Assembly (NCBI GenBank): GCA_037127315.1
Contig: JBBBDQ010000310.1
Span: 2,799,001 to 2,863,000, forward strand
Reading direction: 5' to 3'
DNA from: Ascarosepion bandense
Taxonomy: Eukaryota > Mollusca > Cephalopoda > Sepiida > Sepiidae
Length of the DNA stretch: 64,000 nucleotides
Of this stretch, positions 43,926 to 55,293 are shown one piece after another (the stretch's first letter is position 1; the number at the start of each line of letters is the position of its first letter). The notes beneath the pieces were generated by a model. The model worked only from the letters and a program-made list of their open reading frames with translations. It was not told the origin of the DNA and did no database searches. A program made the translations under genes and the position numbers.

Positions 43926-44635
43926 TAAATAATAATTAACTGTCCTTTTTAATTGTTTATATAATAAATATATAGCAGTAAAATTCTATGAAAATTCGTC
44001 GTAAATATAAAAAGCAGAGAAAGAATTAGAAAAACGAAGATTCAAACAGTGGAAGTCTGAGAAGAATAAGATTGCTGAGGATTTGATGAGATTCGCTGAT
44101 ATTTACTCATGGTTTCTTTAGTAAAGATGTGAGCATAATGATATTGATTAACTTGATTTTTATGGCTTATCACCCTTTTCTAAAGCCGAAATATATTTCA
44201 TTTTGTTAGAGGTCGCATACAGTAATTGCTGCTTCTAAGTAGTATCCGGGCTCGAACGAGAACTGATGTTTTCAGTTTTGAACAGGAGTAGAGATATATT
44301 CTGCTTAGAATTGAGTTTCTGATTCCTTTTAAAGACTTCTCATTCTCTTTCACCCCCAGTAGCTCCTTGCATCTTAGTAGCATTATCGCCTTACTTGGAG
44401 CGAATTGATAAAAATAAATATAAGAAGTGCTAACTTGTATTCTCTCAATTATAGATATTACAGCAACAGAAATAATAATGGTAACAACTGCTTTCATAAT
44501 TTAATTTAATTTCAAGAGAACAGCAAATAGGGTGCGTGGTGTGGGAACAAATACCAAAGTACAAATATACCAAGAATATTTTAAAATGTTATCGAATTTA
44601 AAGAATGGTATTCTTAAATGATATCTTTAAATTTT
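43926..44635. other. Unassigned stretch with possible LINE A tail
   Basis: AGTAGCTCCTTGCATCTTAG and GCCTTACTTGGAGCGAATTG at 44359-44410 resemble a diverged family A tail (+). Nothing else is recognised. Confidence 0.35.
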
Positions 44636-44638
44636 ATA

Positions 44639-44943
44639 CAGCCAGTTAAGGGTCACGTGGATTAAACACTTGGGCGAACATGTTTCGAAAGAGACATGGC
44701 TGACGGGGCAAAATATTTTTCCATAGAAAGATTACCATTACTTTCTGCAATAGACTGGTTGCCAACCAAAACTATAGAACCCACCTCTTCTGCTATTTAA
44801 CCCATAGCTGGAGAGAGAAGGGAAGATTAATACATTTCCCGAAGGTATTTGCGCGTAAGTGAATTCAACGACTTCAACTGGAATTCGAACTATCCGATTT
44901 CTCGTACCGAGTCGATATCCACTGCTCCACAAAGCACATCCCA
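44639..44943 (-). mobile_element. tRNA-derived SINE, nearly full length
   Basis: The same family as 43162-43470, somewhat more diverged. The A-box side is TGTGGAGCAGTGGATATCGA and the B-box side AGTTCGAATTCCAG (minus strand). The minus ORF at 44738-44944 is a translation of this SINE. Confidence 0.88.
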
Positions 44944-44944
44944 C

Positions 44945-45900
44945 ATATTATAGAACTTACGGGTAAACAACAACAACAATCACGTGAGTTAATTCGCATA
45001 TTAAGTGGAATATCAGCAACAACAACAACAACAAAAAAAAAAACAACAACAATCTAATTCAATAATTCAAGATAATGGCAGAATGGAAAGCGCGCCAGAA
45101 GTTTTTGTTTTTCAATTTTGAGTTAAATTTTGTGACAAACCAATTATTGTGGAAGTTAGCACTCATTTGGGTATTGGTTAACTCTATAGCAGGAATAAAA
45201 GAATGCAGAATATGAACGCAACAACTAAAGAATATTTTACAAACTGACTAAAAGATTTTGTTGGGAAAAAAAGAAAAAAGTCCATCCCGAATTCCCGCTA
45301 ATAAGAGAGAGATCATTAATGTATCCTCGAAGATGTCAAATAGAAAATTATGTTGTCGATAAAGAAATCAGGTTGGTCACTGAATTTTAAGATCGATCTA
45401 AACAAAATAGCCAGGGAAAAGAATATGTTTTGAATGAGCCACCCAGTAGAGAAGTGTCCCCACATAGATAGAAGCTAGCCTGACGCATTCGTTTATTATA
45501 ATTTCTGTGAAATTCCTCCCGAAAAGCTTTATATCTAATATTAATTTAGAATTTTTTGGATAAAAGTGACAAAGTAAGATTAATTACTGTATTGGAGTGA
45601 CCATGGATAAAAAAAATCTCTGTGGTCTTGATTGATTATGTAAGAAAAAAAAAAGCTTAAATAAAGGAAAGATAAACTGTTTTTGTCACTTTAGATATTG
45701 TGAATAATTTTTTCTTTTCTTGGCAATTCCTGACTGGTCTGATCGATCGAGAAATTACAGCATGGGACAAGCTGATAAAGAAATATTAATGACAAAAAAT
45801 GGCTTTTGTTTTCACTTACACTATCTGAAAGTTAGATTCGTCGCAAAGTAGAAGGAAGAGAGAGATTAGTACCGCCAATATAGAACGATGGCGTGAGATG
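44945..45900. other. Unassigned stretch with (AAC)n
   Basis: AAC repeats lie near 44970-44985 and 45018-45050. No gene is seen. Confidence 0.5.
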
Positions 45901-45934
45901 AGACATGAAGGGAGTTAGAGTTAAGGAACGGCTT

Positions 45935-46215
45935 GGTTCCTCTGATCACTTTCAAAAGAGGAATAGACAACGTTAAGTTTGGATACCCACTTGAGTAATT
46001 ATATTTTTGGAATATGGAACTGCCGGACGCAGAACTCCATATAAACCGGAGATGTGAACAACTTAGAGAAATTCACTAGTTTTGTTGGAATCCGCATCGT
46101 TCGCCGAGACCTTCTAACCAAAACTTTGTGAAAATCCTGAGATCAGAACTTCGAATTTTAAGTTACTACTAATATAAAACGCAAACTCGAAAGTCTCCTA
46201 GTGTCATTTGATTAT
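45935..46215 (+). mobile_element. LTR-like promoter block, second occurrence
   Basis: GGACGCAGAACTCCATATAA near 46026, followed by GGAGATGTGAACA, matches the TATA region at 22212-22245. The downstream part contains TTCGCCGAGACC. Probably a diverged LTR of the same family; the boundaries are unclear. Confidence 0.3.
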
Positions 46216-46381
46216 AACAATAAGTGGGGACAGTTAAAACAGTTCTATACAGCAAATCATATATAAACCAAATCATTGTTACATTTTTAGCCTGAGTTAA
46301 TTCATTATTCCCAATTATTTTTTTGTATGTAGCTCCCAGCTGTCAAACCGTCTTTACTTCAGTTTTGCTTAATCAGCGATC

Positions 46382-46620
46382 CTTCTAAGATAAAAAAATA
46401 AAAACAATGCACAACGTGTCAGAGAAATTAATGGCCTTGAACAGACAAACGCCAGCTAAGTTGAGTGGAACTGTGCCCACAATCATGATACCAGCAACAA
46501 ACGAGTCACGCGTTAACGAGTGAGGAGTTAGCAAGATGGCAATCACGGTGCTCTGAAAGAACTTGAAGACCAACGCGGGGCATAGGTCTACACTATTGGT
46601 TATCGAAGAGAGGGGGAATG
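46382..46620 (-). CDS. Possible exon of a multi-pass membrane protein
   Basis: The minus-strand frame is open from about 46615 to a stop at about 46385. It contains two hydrophobic segments: LVFKFFQSTVIAILLTP (about 46522-46573) and FVAGIMIVGTVPLNLAGVCL (about 46438-46500), then FKAINFSDTLCIVFIFLS. The segment is less AT-rich than its flanks and uses mixed codons, which is rare in this window. A C/T-rich run ending in AG (near 46594-46610 reversed) could be a splice acceptor. The pattern vaguely recalls EamA-type (SLC35G-like) carriers. That resemblance is weak, and the exon could be a pseudogene. Confidence 0.3.
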
Positions 46621-47190
46621 TAAATTATTAGCACAAATGTTTACGACTATTAAGATGTGGTTCTGTTTATGAAATAGAAATTAAAGAAAATAAGAAATAC
46701 TAAATTATGTGAAAAATAAAAAGTTGTAAAAAAAATTTAAATTATAATTTTTCATTAAGTATTTTGGCACTTCCACAAAGATAGATTCAAAACAATGGCC
46801 AATGCAGAAAAATTCCTGAGCAATTATGATGTTAATATGCTTTAGTTCAGACCATCTATAAAATTAAAAGCATTGGGTAATGAAGCAAACAGGGGATTTT
46901 AAGACTTTTATCCTCGCTTTTTTAGTAACTTTAAAAGCACAAATAAAGAAAGATAAAGTACATACTCAGAGTGAAATTTGTAAAAAAATGTTTAATTGAA
47001 TGGCAACTATATTTTGACAATATACAAATTGTACAAAATACAATATAATTCCTTACACGAAATTTGTCTCGTGCACCTTAAACTATCAAGGCAGGTAAAC
47101 AGTTTTTTTAAGTACAAATCTGTTATCATTTAGCAAACAACAGTTCATGTAAAACATTTTTCTATAACCGCAAACAAGTTTTAACGTTTT

Positions 47191-47454
47191 TTGAACAACA
47201 ATTCATATAAATCAATATCTTGGCCACAAGAGGAATTTGCTGACTTTGAAAACTTCACAAATTCAAAATGTCGAGGTTCAAAAGTGGGTAACAAAAGAGA
47301 AACTAGTTCTCTCAAAGGTTTAGAAAAGACATTGAAATGGGATAAACATAAATTTAGAAAATACATTCTTCGTAAAGATTATTCTCATAGGTTCTTAGAG
47401 GGTTCTTCTTTGTCTTCTTCAAGAAAAGTAGTAATGACAGAAACAGTTATTTAG
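47191..47454 (+). CDS. Unrecognised 87-codon ORF
   Basis: Lys-, Ser- and Glu-rich product (SWPQEEFADFENFTNSKCRG early; SSLSSSRKVVMTETVI at the end). It is non-repetitive and charged, unlike the repeat-derived frames nearby. No family is recognised. It may be a terminal exon, a transposon piece or chance. Confidence 0.2.
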   Translation: MNNNSYKSISWPQEEFADFENFTNSKCRGSKVGNKRETSSLKGLEKTLKWDKHKFRKYILRKDYSHRFLEGSSLSSSRKVVMTETVI

Positions 47455-47840
47455 CATTTTAGGTTACAGTTTTTCTCGGCCGTCTTTTTTTTTTCTCGAA
47501 TCCTTTAGCAGTATCAATAGCTTTTCATGACGAGACAGTCAATCCATTCTACCCAGATCACAGCTTTCTCGTTAGGATTATCTATTACTTTCTGGCTTTG
47601 CTGTTAAAATGTTCCCTCTTTTATTAAAAAAAAAAAAAAGTGACGTCAACCAGATCAAACTCCACTTTTTCGGGGTCCGAATACTTTTTACAAACATTGG
47701 TTAGAAAATTAAGTGGCCGCACCTGTTTTCAATTTTAATTTGGCTGCATTTTGTCAATATCAAATCCGAGCTTCATTTTGTAAGTCTTTAAAAAAAAATC
47801 GTGTTAGTAACATTTTAACATTTTTAACTTTATAGCATTT
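47455..47840. other. AT-rich stretch, nothing recognised
   Basis: An A-run of about 14 lies at 47626-47639. No gene or family match is seen. Confidence 0.4.
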
Positions 47841-47942
47841 AATTCCCATGAACATCTATTGAATTTAAATTCCAATCTATTAAATTGTCAGTTGGAAATA
47901 TGAATTTGATGATTGCATAACGCATGAATCTCCAAGTTGTGC

Positions 47943-47945
<3 letters not shown>

Positions 47946-47997
<52 letters not shown>
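47946..47997. repeat. (TA)n microsatellite
   Basis: About 52 bases of TA adjoining the PLE stub. Confidence 0.95.
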
Positions 47998-48000
<3 letters not shown>

Positions 48001-48180
48001 ATGTTTAGGCAGCAAGCCTTCTTTTATGAAGGTTTCATTAAAAATGACAGACAAGGTGCTATGGTTAAGTTTTTATATAATTTTTCATGTGATCTCTTTC
48101 TTTCTTTTTTTTTTTTCAGAATATAAATTACATAAAAATTGTCCGAATTCTTTATTCATCCAAGCGTTTTTGGAGTATTC
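47997..48180 (-). pseudogene. PLE N-terminal stub ending at (TA)n
   Basis: Minus frame VIFNETFIKEGLLPKHT runs into TA repeat. The flank to 48180 aligns with 30926-31010. See the parallel stubs at 30871-30925 and 57018-57065. Confidence 0.5.
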
Positions 48181-48343
48181 AAGTATGAATTTTGTTTTAA
48201 CTTTAACTGAATATATAGATTATTTTGCTGTTTTTTCTTTTCTTTTTTTCCTTTCCGGGCAATTTTTATATACTTTATTGACTGAAAAGAAAAAATTATA
48301 ACATCACAGGAAAAGTCATATAAGGTCTGTCATTTTAACGAAA

Positions 48344-48344
<1 letters not shown>

Positions 48345-48376
<32 letters not shown>

Positions 48377-48379
48377 TAA

Positions 48380-48413
<34 letters not shown>

Positions 48414-48416
48414 TAA

Positions 48417-48461
<45 letters not shown>
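48345..48461. repeat. Three (TA)n tracts separated by TTCTAAG
   Basis: TA runs at about 48347-48374, 48380-48412 and 48418-48461. The two spacers are identical (TTCTAAG), so the array duplicated as a block. Confidence 0.9.
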
Positions 48462-48464
<3 letters not shown>

Positions 48465-49009
48465 TACCGACCATAAGCTTGGGACCACTTAGATTTATTC
48501 TCTGAGAGAAAGAAATAACAAATTTAATGTCTTAGAAGAATAAATATAGTTATATTTCATTGTTGATCACAATTGTACAATAATTAAAACCAAAATTAAC
48601 AGAGAGTAATTTCAAATTTAATTAAAGTTAATTCATTTTTTTTTTCATCGAAGAAACCACCACGAGCCTTTATTACTGCAGAGCAAATCCTTGGCATTGT
48701 TTCTAATAACTTATAAAAATAAGTTGGGAAAAGTGATTTCCAAGCATCCTGCAAGCATTTAAACAACATCTATTCATTTTTAGGAACTTCATTTCGAAAT
48801 GTTCGATCAATTCATCCTAAACTAGTTCAATTGGAGAAAGATCCGGAGACGGGGGAGGGGGGCTAGTCAAAGTTGAAAAGAATACGTTTTTGTACTTGAC
48901 ATTTGCATAAGAATAACAAAAAATACAAACTCGGCAAATTTGATTCTCCTAAAATGAAATTTTATAAACTTTGTAAAAAAAATTGGTCTCAAACTTATGG
49001 TCGGTAGGG
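48462..49009 (-). mobile_element. Internally deleted Tc1-like transposon
   Basis: Terminal inverted repeats: CACTACCGACCATAAGCTTG at 48462 and, reversed, CCCTACCGACCATAAGTTTG at 49009, each followed by (G/A)GACCA. The element starts at a (TA)n tract. Only about 550 bp remain; full-length Tc1 elements are two to three times longer. Confidence 0.88.
48640..48875 (-). pseudogene. Tc1 transposase C-terminal remnant
   Basis: Minus strand: SPDLSPIELV (about 48825-48855, with the catalytic Glu of DDE), a stop in place of Trp, then DEL. After a frameshift: LQDAWKSLFPTYFYKLLETM, PRICSAVIKARGGFFD (about 48645-48750). This is the classic Tc1 C-terminus. The N-terminal two thirds are deleted. Confidence 0.82.
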
Positions 49010-49360
49010 AAATATATTTCCTGGTTACTGCTTCCGACTGGTAGTTACGCGCCCGAAATCTTGTGTAGCGTCTGGAGAGGCTGCTCTGATCAACATTTGA
49101 ATAATATCGAGGTATCGTGTAGTCCCATGTGGCACATGGATCGTCTCCGGGCAAGTGTTTCCGGTGAGTAACCCTGATGCCACATTAGGCTGCAGTCTTC
49201 TCCTGTTTCTTTCCTACACATGCTGCATTTGACAACCGACTGATACTACCACCCTATGCCCCTCCTTACCAGAAAAACCACTAATTATGACCTCACACAA
49301 AGTAAGAACTAAAACTAAACCAGCTAAACAAAAATCACCTAAACCTATTAACTTCTCTTT
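49010..49360 (+). other. Possible 5' region of the LINE
   Basis: A GC-richer segment between the Tc1 end and the first endonuclease codons. No ORF is recognised. It may be the 5' UTR of the family A LINE, but no other copy in the window covers it. Confidence 0.3.
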
Positions 49361-51828
49361 CTCGGACGTCCGTGGTATCCGTACCAACTTTTCCATCCTC
49401 GAATCCATCATCAAAGTAACTCACCTGACATCTTAGCCCTCTGTGAAATTAACTGTGACCCCTCTATTCATTCCTCTGCTTTCTATATCCCTGGTTATCT
49501 TCCCCTTTTTAAGAAGGACTCTAATGTCCATATGCATGGAAATCGTATTTATACCAGCGAACATCTCCCTCTAGCTAGGCTGATTTCTCTTGAATGTCCT
49601 GATTATTCCTACATGTGTCTCCGTCTCTCTCTACTAAGCTCAGTTAGCAATCTTTTCTTTCTCTATCGCTCCCTTTTATCTCCTGACTGTTCTGTACTTG
49701 ACAGTATCTCTAAAAGTATAGATAAGGCCATTTCCTCTCATCCATTAACCTATATATTTGTGTTTGGAGATTTCAATGCCCACCATGCCAAGTCGCTGAA
49801 AAACTCTGTCACAAATGTTGATGGTGTTCATACCATGAACTTTTCAATTATTAAATCCCTTACACAAGTAATTGATTTCCACACGAGTTTCTCTAATAAC
49901 TCACTGCTAGACTTGTTTCACTTCTATCCCTGACTCTTGCTGTTAGGCAGCTTTACCCTCTTGGAAACTCTGATCATGCTGTGGTTTTTGTTAATATATC
50001 TTTTCACATCGCCTCTTCCCAGGAACACCAGACCAGCAGAATATCCTACTGCTACCAAAGAGCAGGCTGGAAGTCGTGGCGCGATTTCCTGTGTTATGTC
50101 TCTTAGAACAAAATTTTTATTCTTCCCGTTGAAGAATGTGGGTCTGGGTCTCTTCAAGAGTTGAAGCTGGCATCGATGTCTTCATCCCAGCCAGGAAGTT
50201 ACGACTTAAACCCCATTTGCCCCTTGGTTTTCCCCTGCTTGTTTGGCTGCTATTGACTACAGGAGTCACTTCTTCCATCTTTATCAGAGACAAGCGTCTG
50301 AGCATAATAGGCGCCTTTTTGCTCGTAATCAATGCAAGAGGATCCTAAACGATGCTAAGTTGTTGTTTGATGAAATAATGAAACAGCGTATAGCATCTCG
50401 CAAGTTCGACTCCAAAGACTACTGGTGGCTCTGTAAAAATATGTTGTGTAACGGCAAGCCCTCAATCTCCGCTTTAAATAATAAATTTAAGGTCCCCACA
50501 TGTTCAGCAAACATGGCTGAATGCTTTGCTCGCAGATTCTCCACCAACTCAACATTTGATTCGTCTGTGGTATCCGCACCCGATTTCCCACCTGGAACTG
50601 AGGCTCAACTAAGTGACGTTCACATTACTGGTCTCTAACATAATTTCAAAATTTGACCCCCATAAGGCAATCGGGGTGACGAATCCCAATCATTGTCTTA
50701 GAGAAATGTACCCTTGAACTCTCCTCTGTCCTCTCCAAACTCTACTACTACTGCCTTTCAGTTTCTTGCTTTCCTGCCTGCTGGAAGTCCTCCTCTGTGG
50801 TTCCTGTATTTAAGAACCCTCCAGTTATTGCCCAATCAGCTTCTTAGCAATTTTGGGCAAAGTGCTGTCGACACAACAATTTTCTCCTGCTTTGATAAGA
50901 AATCTGCCGAGGCTGACAAAGCAATCTTTGCTGCTGATCTTGAAAAGAACCTCCAATCTGTGGTAGACTGGGGTAAGAAATGGGTCTTAAATTTTAATGC
51001 TTCCAAAATAAGCTGCTATACATTAACCACCATAGACAACCGCTTCTACCCTCCATCAGTATAGATCAGGCTAGTCTCCCTGAAAGGAAAACAGTGCGCC
51101 TCCTAGGCTGAATCTATCAGCCGACCTCAAGTAGAATGACTACATTGAATCCATAGCTAAATCTACTGCTAGGAAGTTTGGTTTCCTTTGTAGGGCCAGG
51201 AAGTTTTACTCGTCTAAATCCAACTTGCACATATATAGATCTACCATCCGCCTTTGAATACAGCTGTCACATATGGTCGGGTACCCCTCCGATTCATCTC
51301 GAGCTTCTTGACAAAATACAACGAAGAATCTGTAACGTGATTGATCCTGACCTGGTAGCTAAACTCCAGTCACTTTCTCGCCGACGTAATATGGCTTCTC
51401 TCTGTCTCTTCTACAAATATTTTCACGGCTTCTGCTCCGTGCATGAGTTTAGTCGAGCTACTGAACTAACAATGAATTCAATCAAATATAACCTCAACTT
51501 CTACTCTACAGCTTCTTTGCTTGCATTTCCCGCCTGTGAAATTACCTTCTGTATACTTGCTTCCCTGAAAGCTACAATCTCCAAGAATTTAAATGCAAAG
51601 TCAATTGCCATCTCTTGTCTTCTTGACTCACATCCTTTCCCTGACAACCCTTGTATTATGTTCTTCTTACTTCACACTCCACTCTCATACAAACCTCTTC
51701 ACGCCTGTATTCTAATCCGTTTTTTACTCCCTGTAACTTGCTCCTCTTTCTCATCACTCACCTCTTATGTAACCCCCTGCGACCTAGTGGCAGTTCTGCC
51801 TTGCTTGGTGTGAAATGATTAAAAGAAT
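49340..51828 (+). pseudogene. LINE family A, endonuclease to 3' tail
   Basis: The longest family A copy. The apurinic-type endonuclease starts near 49355 (FSDVRGIRTNFSILESIIK) and continues after a frameshift as SPDILALCEINCDPSI (about 49427-49475). FVFGDFNAHH lies at about 49757-49786, inside the 133-codon open frame 49532-49933. The RT N-terminal region is open at 50243-50638 (DYWWLCKNMLCNG, SANMAECFARRFS). CPISFLAILGKVL at about 50830-50865 is the YRPISLL block. It then jumps to DKAIFAADLEKNLQSVVDWG (50915-50970), so most of the palm including YADD is deleted. The C-terminus follows in several frames (CHIWSGTP near 51264, FYKYFHGFCS near 51410). The tail GTAACCCCCTGCGACCTAGT...GCCTTGCTTGG ends at 51828. 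Confidence 0.85.
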
Positions 51829-51829
51829 A

Positions 51830-52950
51830 TATCTGGGTGTTTGTGTGTTTACAAATACACAGCGTGAACGAAACGCAAGTAACATCAACTGCAAAATTTA
51901 GATTGCAAGTCTCAATTCAACTTGTACAAAATCTCTGAGAAAAACAAAGACAAACCCAAATGTAACACGAGACGTGACAATAACAACTTGCATATTTGTG
52001 TGGCATTTTGGAATAATCTCTACATTTGTTAATATCTTTTATAAAAGATTTTCATGATAAATTTCATATTAAGCAAAATTTTCAGCCTATCAAAACTATC
52101 CTCATTAAAAAAAAATATTGATAATAACTTGTTCGAGAAATGTCATCTTTTATTATACAAACATACTTAATACTGCATTAATGGTATTCGTAAATGAATC
52201 TAAAGAATAGACTAGGAAAGCATCTATTCGACTTGCTGAGTAATGCATTTATCTGAATAAATTATTATTTTATTATTTACAACTTGATATTGAATCCTTG
52301 ACATTTTATAACCATTGTCAGTATTTTGTCCACAGATTTTATAAACGTTTTCTACTTCTTAGGCTTTAACATTACTCCGAACAGGTTCGTTTGCTTCTCA
52401 AATATCTTATTTGCTTGAATAATCTTTTCCATTCTCATATGCATCTCTTTTCATGATGAACGATGAATTATCTAGTAAATTAATATTTGGATAATATTAC
52501 CATTAATTTGATGTTCCTGAAGCTCCGTCCTTTTTTTTTTGGCTTTATTTTGGGACAATATGAGCAATAGTCAACTTTTCAGAATGTAAAAAAGCATTAT
52601 CTTTCATAAATATATACTTTCGTTTAAAGATTCTTGTTGTGACCTATATTACTCAAAAATGCTTGAGTTATTTATTTTGGTAGCGTCATTAACTTTGAAG
52701 ATAGCCATTTTCCCGGCAAGAAGTCACCATTATGATACTTCTTTATCTAATTCTGCTTGCTTTCTTGTTTCTAGTAAATATTTTTAGTATTTTGTATCTT
52801 TTTGTTTGTATCACTTGTATATATCGAACAGACACAAAGAGAAATTATGAAGACACAATATAAACATAATATTTCTGCTTTCAGTATCTCTCAGCCACTC
52901 TTTCTTAATGTTTACGGCTTTTGATCAGTCTCTCTGTCTCTGTTTCTCCG

Positions 52951-52982
<32 letters not shown>

Positions 52983-53060
52983 TAAAAGTTTTGGTCAATA
53001 TTATATTATTATGGTTTAAAAGTTAAAGATAATATAAGGGAATTTTGCCATAAATCTCTT
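51830..53060. other. AT-rich stretch without recognised genes
   Basis: A (CT)n run at about 52952-52978 is the only clear feature. Confidence 0.5.
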
Positions 53061-53093
53061 TAGATGATGGCGTATATTGATTATTCTAAGCGC

Positions 53094-53345
53094 AGTTTAG
53101 ATGTGGCACAAGGCCGAAAGTATGGGGTACCCAGTGAGAATTGAACTCACTGCACCGCTGTAACAGGTACTAGCGAGAGAAGCTTGCTAACCTTTACTCC
53201 ACGTTGAGGTCCCTACGGTGATTTTTTTAAGTGTAGCTTAAATGTGGCACAAAGCCAAAAGTATGGCGCACCTACTGAACATTGAACACACTATTCGGTC
53301 GTAGTTGAACAAGCTTTCTAACTATTACGCCACGTCAAAGTGCCA
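53094..53345 (-). repeat. Tandem pair of tRNA-like units
   Basis: Two diverged copies, 141 bp apart, start AGTTTAGATGTGGCACAAGG (53094) and AGCTTAAATGTGGCACAAAG (53235). On the minus strand each has an A-box-like TGGAGTAAAGGTTAG (or TGGCGTAATAGTTAG) and a B-box-like GAGTTCAATTCTC (or GTGTTCAATGTTC), at spacing expected of a tRNA with a long variable part or of a tRNA-derived SINE head. Unit 1 has a CAGTGAG/CTCACTG stem around its B-box loop, as in a T arm. It is not a recognised mature tRNA gene. Confidence 0.55.
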
Positions 53346-55025
53346 AAAATGATGATGTATATATTTCGGAAAAGATCTTTTTTCCTTTTTTTTTTTTTTT
53401 TTTTTTTGAGTAAACATCTGGTGAAAGATATTTATTTTGTTTGCCGTGGATTCCCATGAAACAAAAATGCAAGAACTTTGTAGAACAATGCTGACATGCT
53501 TATTTGACCGAAATCAGAAATGACACAACGGGGTTGGGACGATTTAAGGGAGCAGTTGCGTTGTTCAGGTCAATTCATTTTTATTCCTCATTTTTTTTTT
53601 CTCCTCGCAGCACATTTTATGGATAAATATTGTTTTGGGACAAGAATTGCTTTTAATGGTGTCACTGTTTGTCAAGCTTTTACTGATTCTTGAAGTTAAT
53701 TCTTAATATAAATTCTCTGTTCGGGGGGGGTGTAATGGTGAATAAACACCATATATCAGAACAAAGTAGCAAAACAGCTATTTTCCAGTTCACTAGCTTT
53801 TCTTGTCTCACTTCAGTTGTTTTCGAGTAATTTGCTATTTGTGGATATTTTATTAACTATTCATAACAGATTAAGTAAATTTCAAAATGCGATTAAATAA
53901 CAATAAACGTTTAGCATAAAACTGGCTTATACCACCCTTAAATAAATCCATTTTCTAAAAACGATATTTAATTTGTTAACCTGGTTGTACATAATCTGTG
54001 AAAGCTGGTTGGAACAAGTTGATTTCTTTTATGGATATTTTATCTTATTTTTCATTTTCAATTAAAATTTCAAAAAAGATATCTGAAGTATCACAATACC
54101 TTTTTATTGCTAAAGTGCGTAGAACTAATCTACTGTTGAATTTTTCTTTTCTACAGTAGCCTCCAGTCTATAACTTTCAGATAGAAATCATCACGTCATC
54201 CCATACTAACAATGATAAAGATAGACATTAATATATACGAATCTTAAACAATTAAAACCATCGCTTTCCTTGAATACCGCTTTAAGAGTCTAACTGCTGA
54301 TAATGAAAAGAAAAATTGTAACACTTACAAAATCGGGGGGGAGGTTCTTCCTGATCCAAAAGTAACAGATCACTCCTCCGATTTTTCTCTCTTACTTTTT
54401 CTATTCTCTTTGTGTCGCTCTCTTTCTCTCTTTCTATGGCTGTTCAGTTTCAATACCGTGTTAATGTTGGCAAGACATCAGTATGATACCGACTTAGCAG
54501 AAAGAATTGAGACCAGTAAGAGAAATCAAAGCAAGTAAAACTGCTATTCAAAACACAATTCAAATTTATTAACACAATAAATAAAACAGCCAGATGAAGC
54601 CGTGAAGAGAGACAAGGCATTAGAGATTTTTGAATCCCTAATCGCAGACAGAATGGCTCGATCTTGAAATAAAAAGAGATTATTAATTACAAGAATGACA
54701 ATAACTATTACATATCTTAATCAAGAAAGTTTCAGTATATAAAAAGTAACTACACAAAAAAACTGTTGCTACTGTAAATTGTCAAGTCAAAGTTATGTTT
54801 ACAATTAAATCCTTTTTAAAACATGTTCATCAAACTTAATATGCTATTTAGCCACGTTCAACCAACTTTGTTTATATTTTCGTTGTTATTTGCATTAAAG
54901 TATGATGATAATGTTGTTTGCTTGAATTTATCATACACTCATTTTTAAATGTTTAAATTAACACAAAGCGAATATTAAATGTCTTAAATGCATGAAGAGT
55001 TCAGAATGGGTTCATCCGTTATTGA
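53346..55025. other. AT-rich stretch, nothing recognised
   Basis: A T-run lies at 53385-53407. A lone G-run of 8 lies near 53725. No gene is seen. Confidence 0.45.
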
Positions 55026-55030
55026 ACTCC

Positions 55031-55255
55031 ATGAATATTGTCTGGTGATAAATTTAGTGTCATCTATTAAATAAACAAACACATGTATTCATTCAAATGC
55101 TAATTAATGAATATTGTTGATGATAAATTTAGTGTCATCTATTAAATGAACAAACACATGTATTCATTCAAATGCTAGTTAATGAATATTGTCTGGTGAT
55201 AAATTTGATGTTCTCTAATAAATGTACAAGCACATGTATCACATACTAATTAATG
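55031..55255. repeat. Minisatellite, three 75-bp units
   Basis: Units start ATGAATATTG at 55031, 55107 and 55182 and share GGTGATAAATTTAGTGTCAT and ACACATGTATTCATTCAAAT. Units 1 and 2 are nearly identical; unit 3 is more diverged. Confidence 0.9.
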
Positions 55256-55293
55256 TATGCACAAAGTTGGTATATACTGTAACATAAAAATAC

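Noticed and set aside
53094..53345. Functional tRNA genes
   Set aside because: A and B boxes are present, but acceptor and anticodon stems do not form convincingly, so the units are listed only as tRNA-like repeats.
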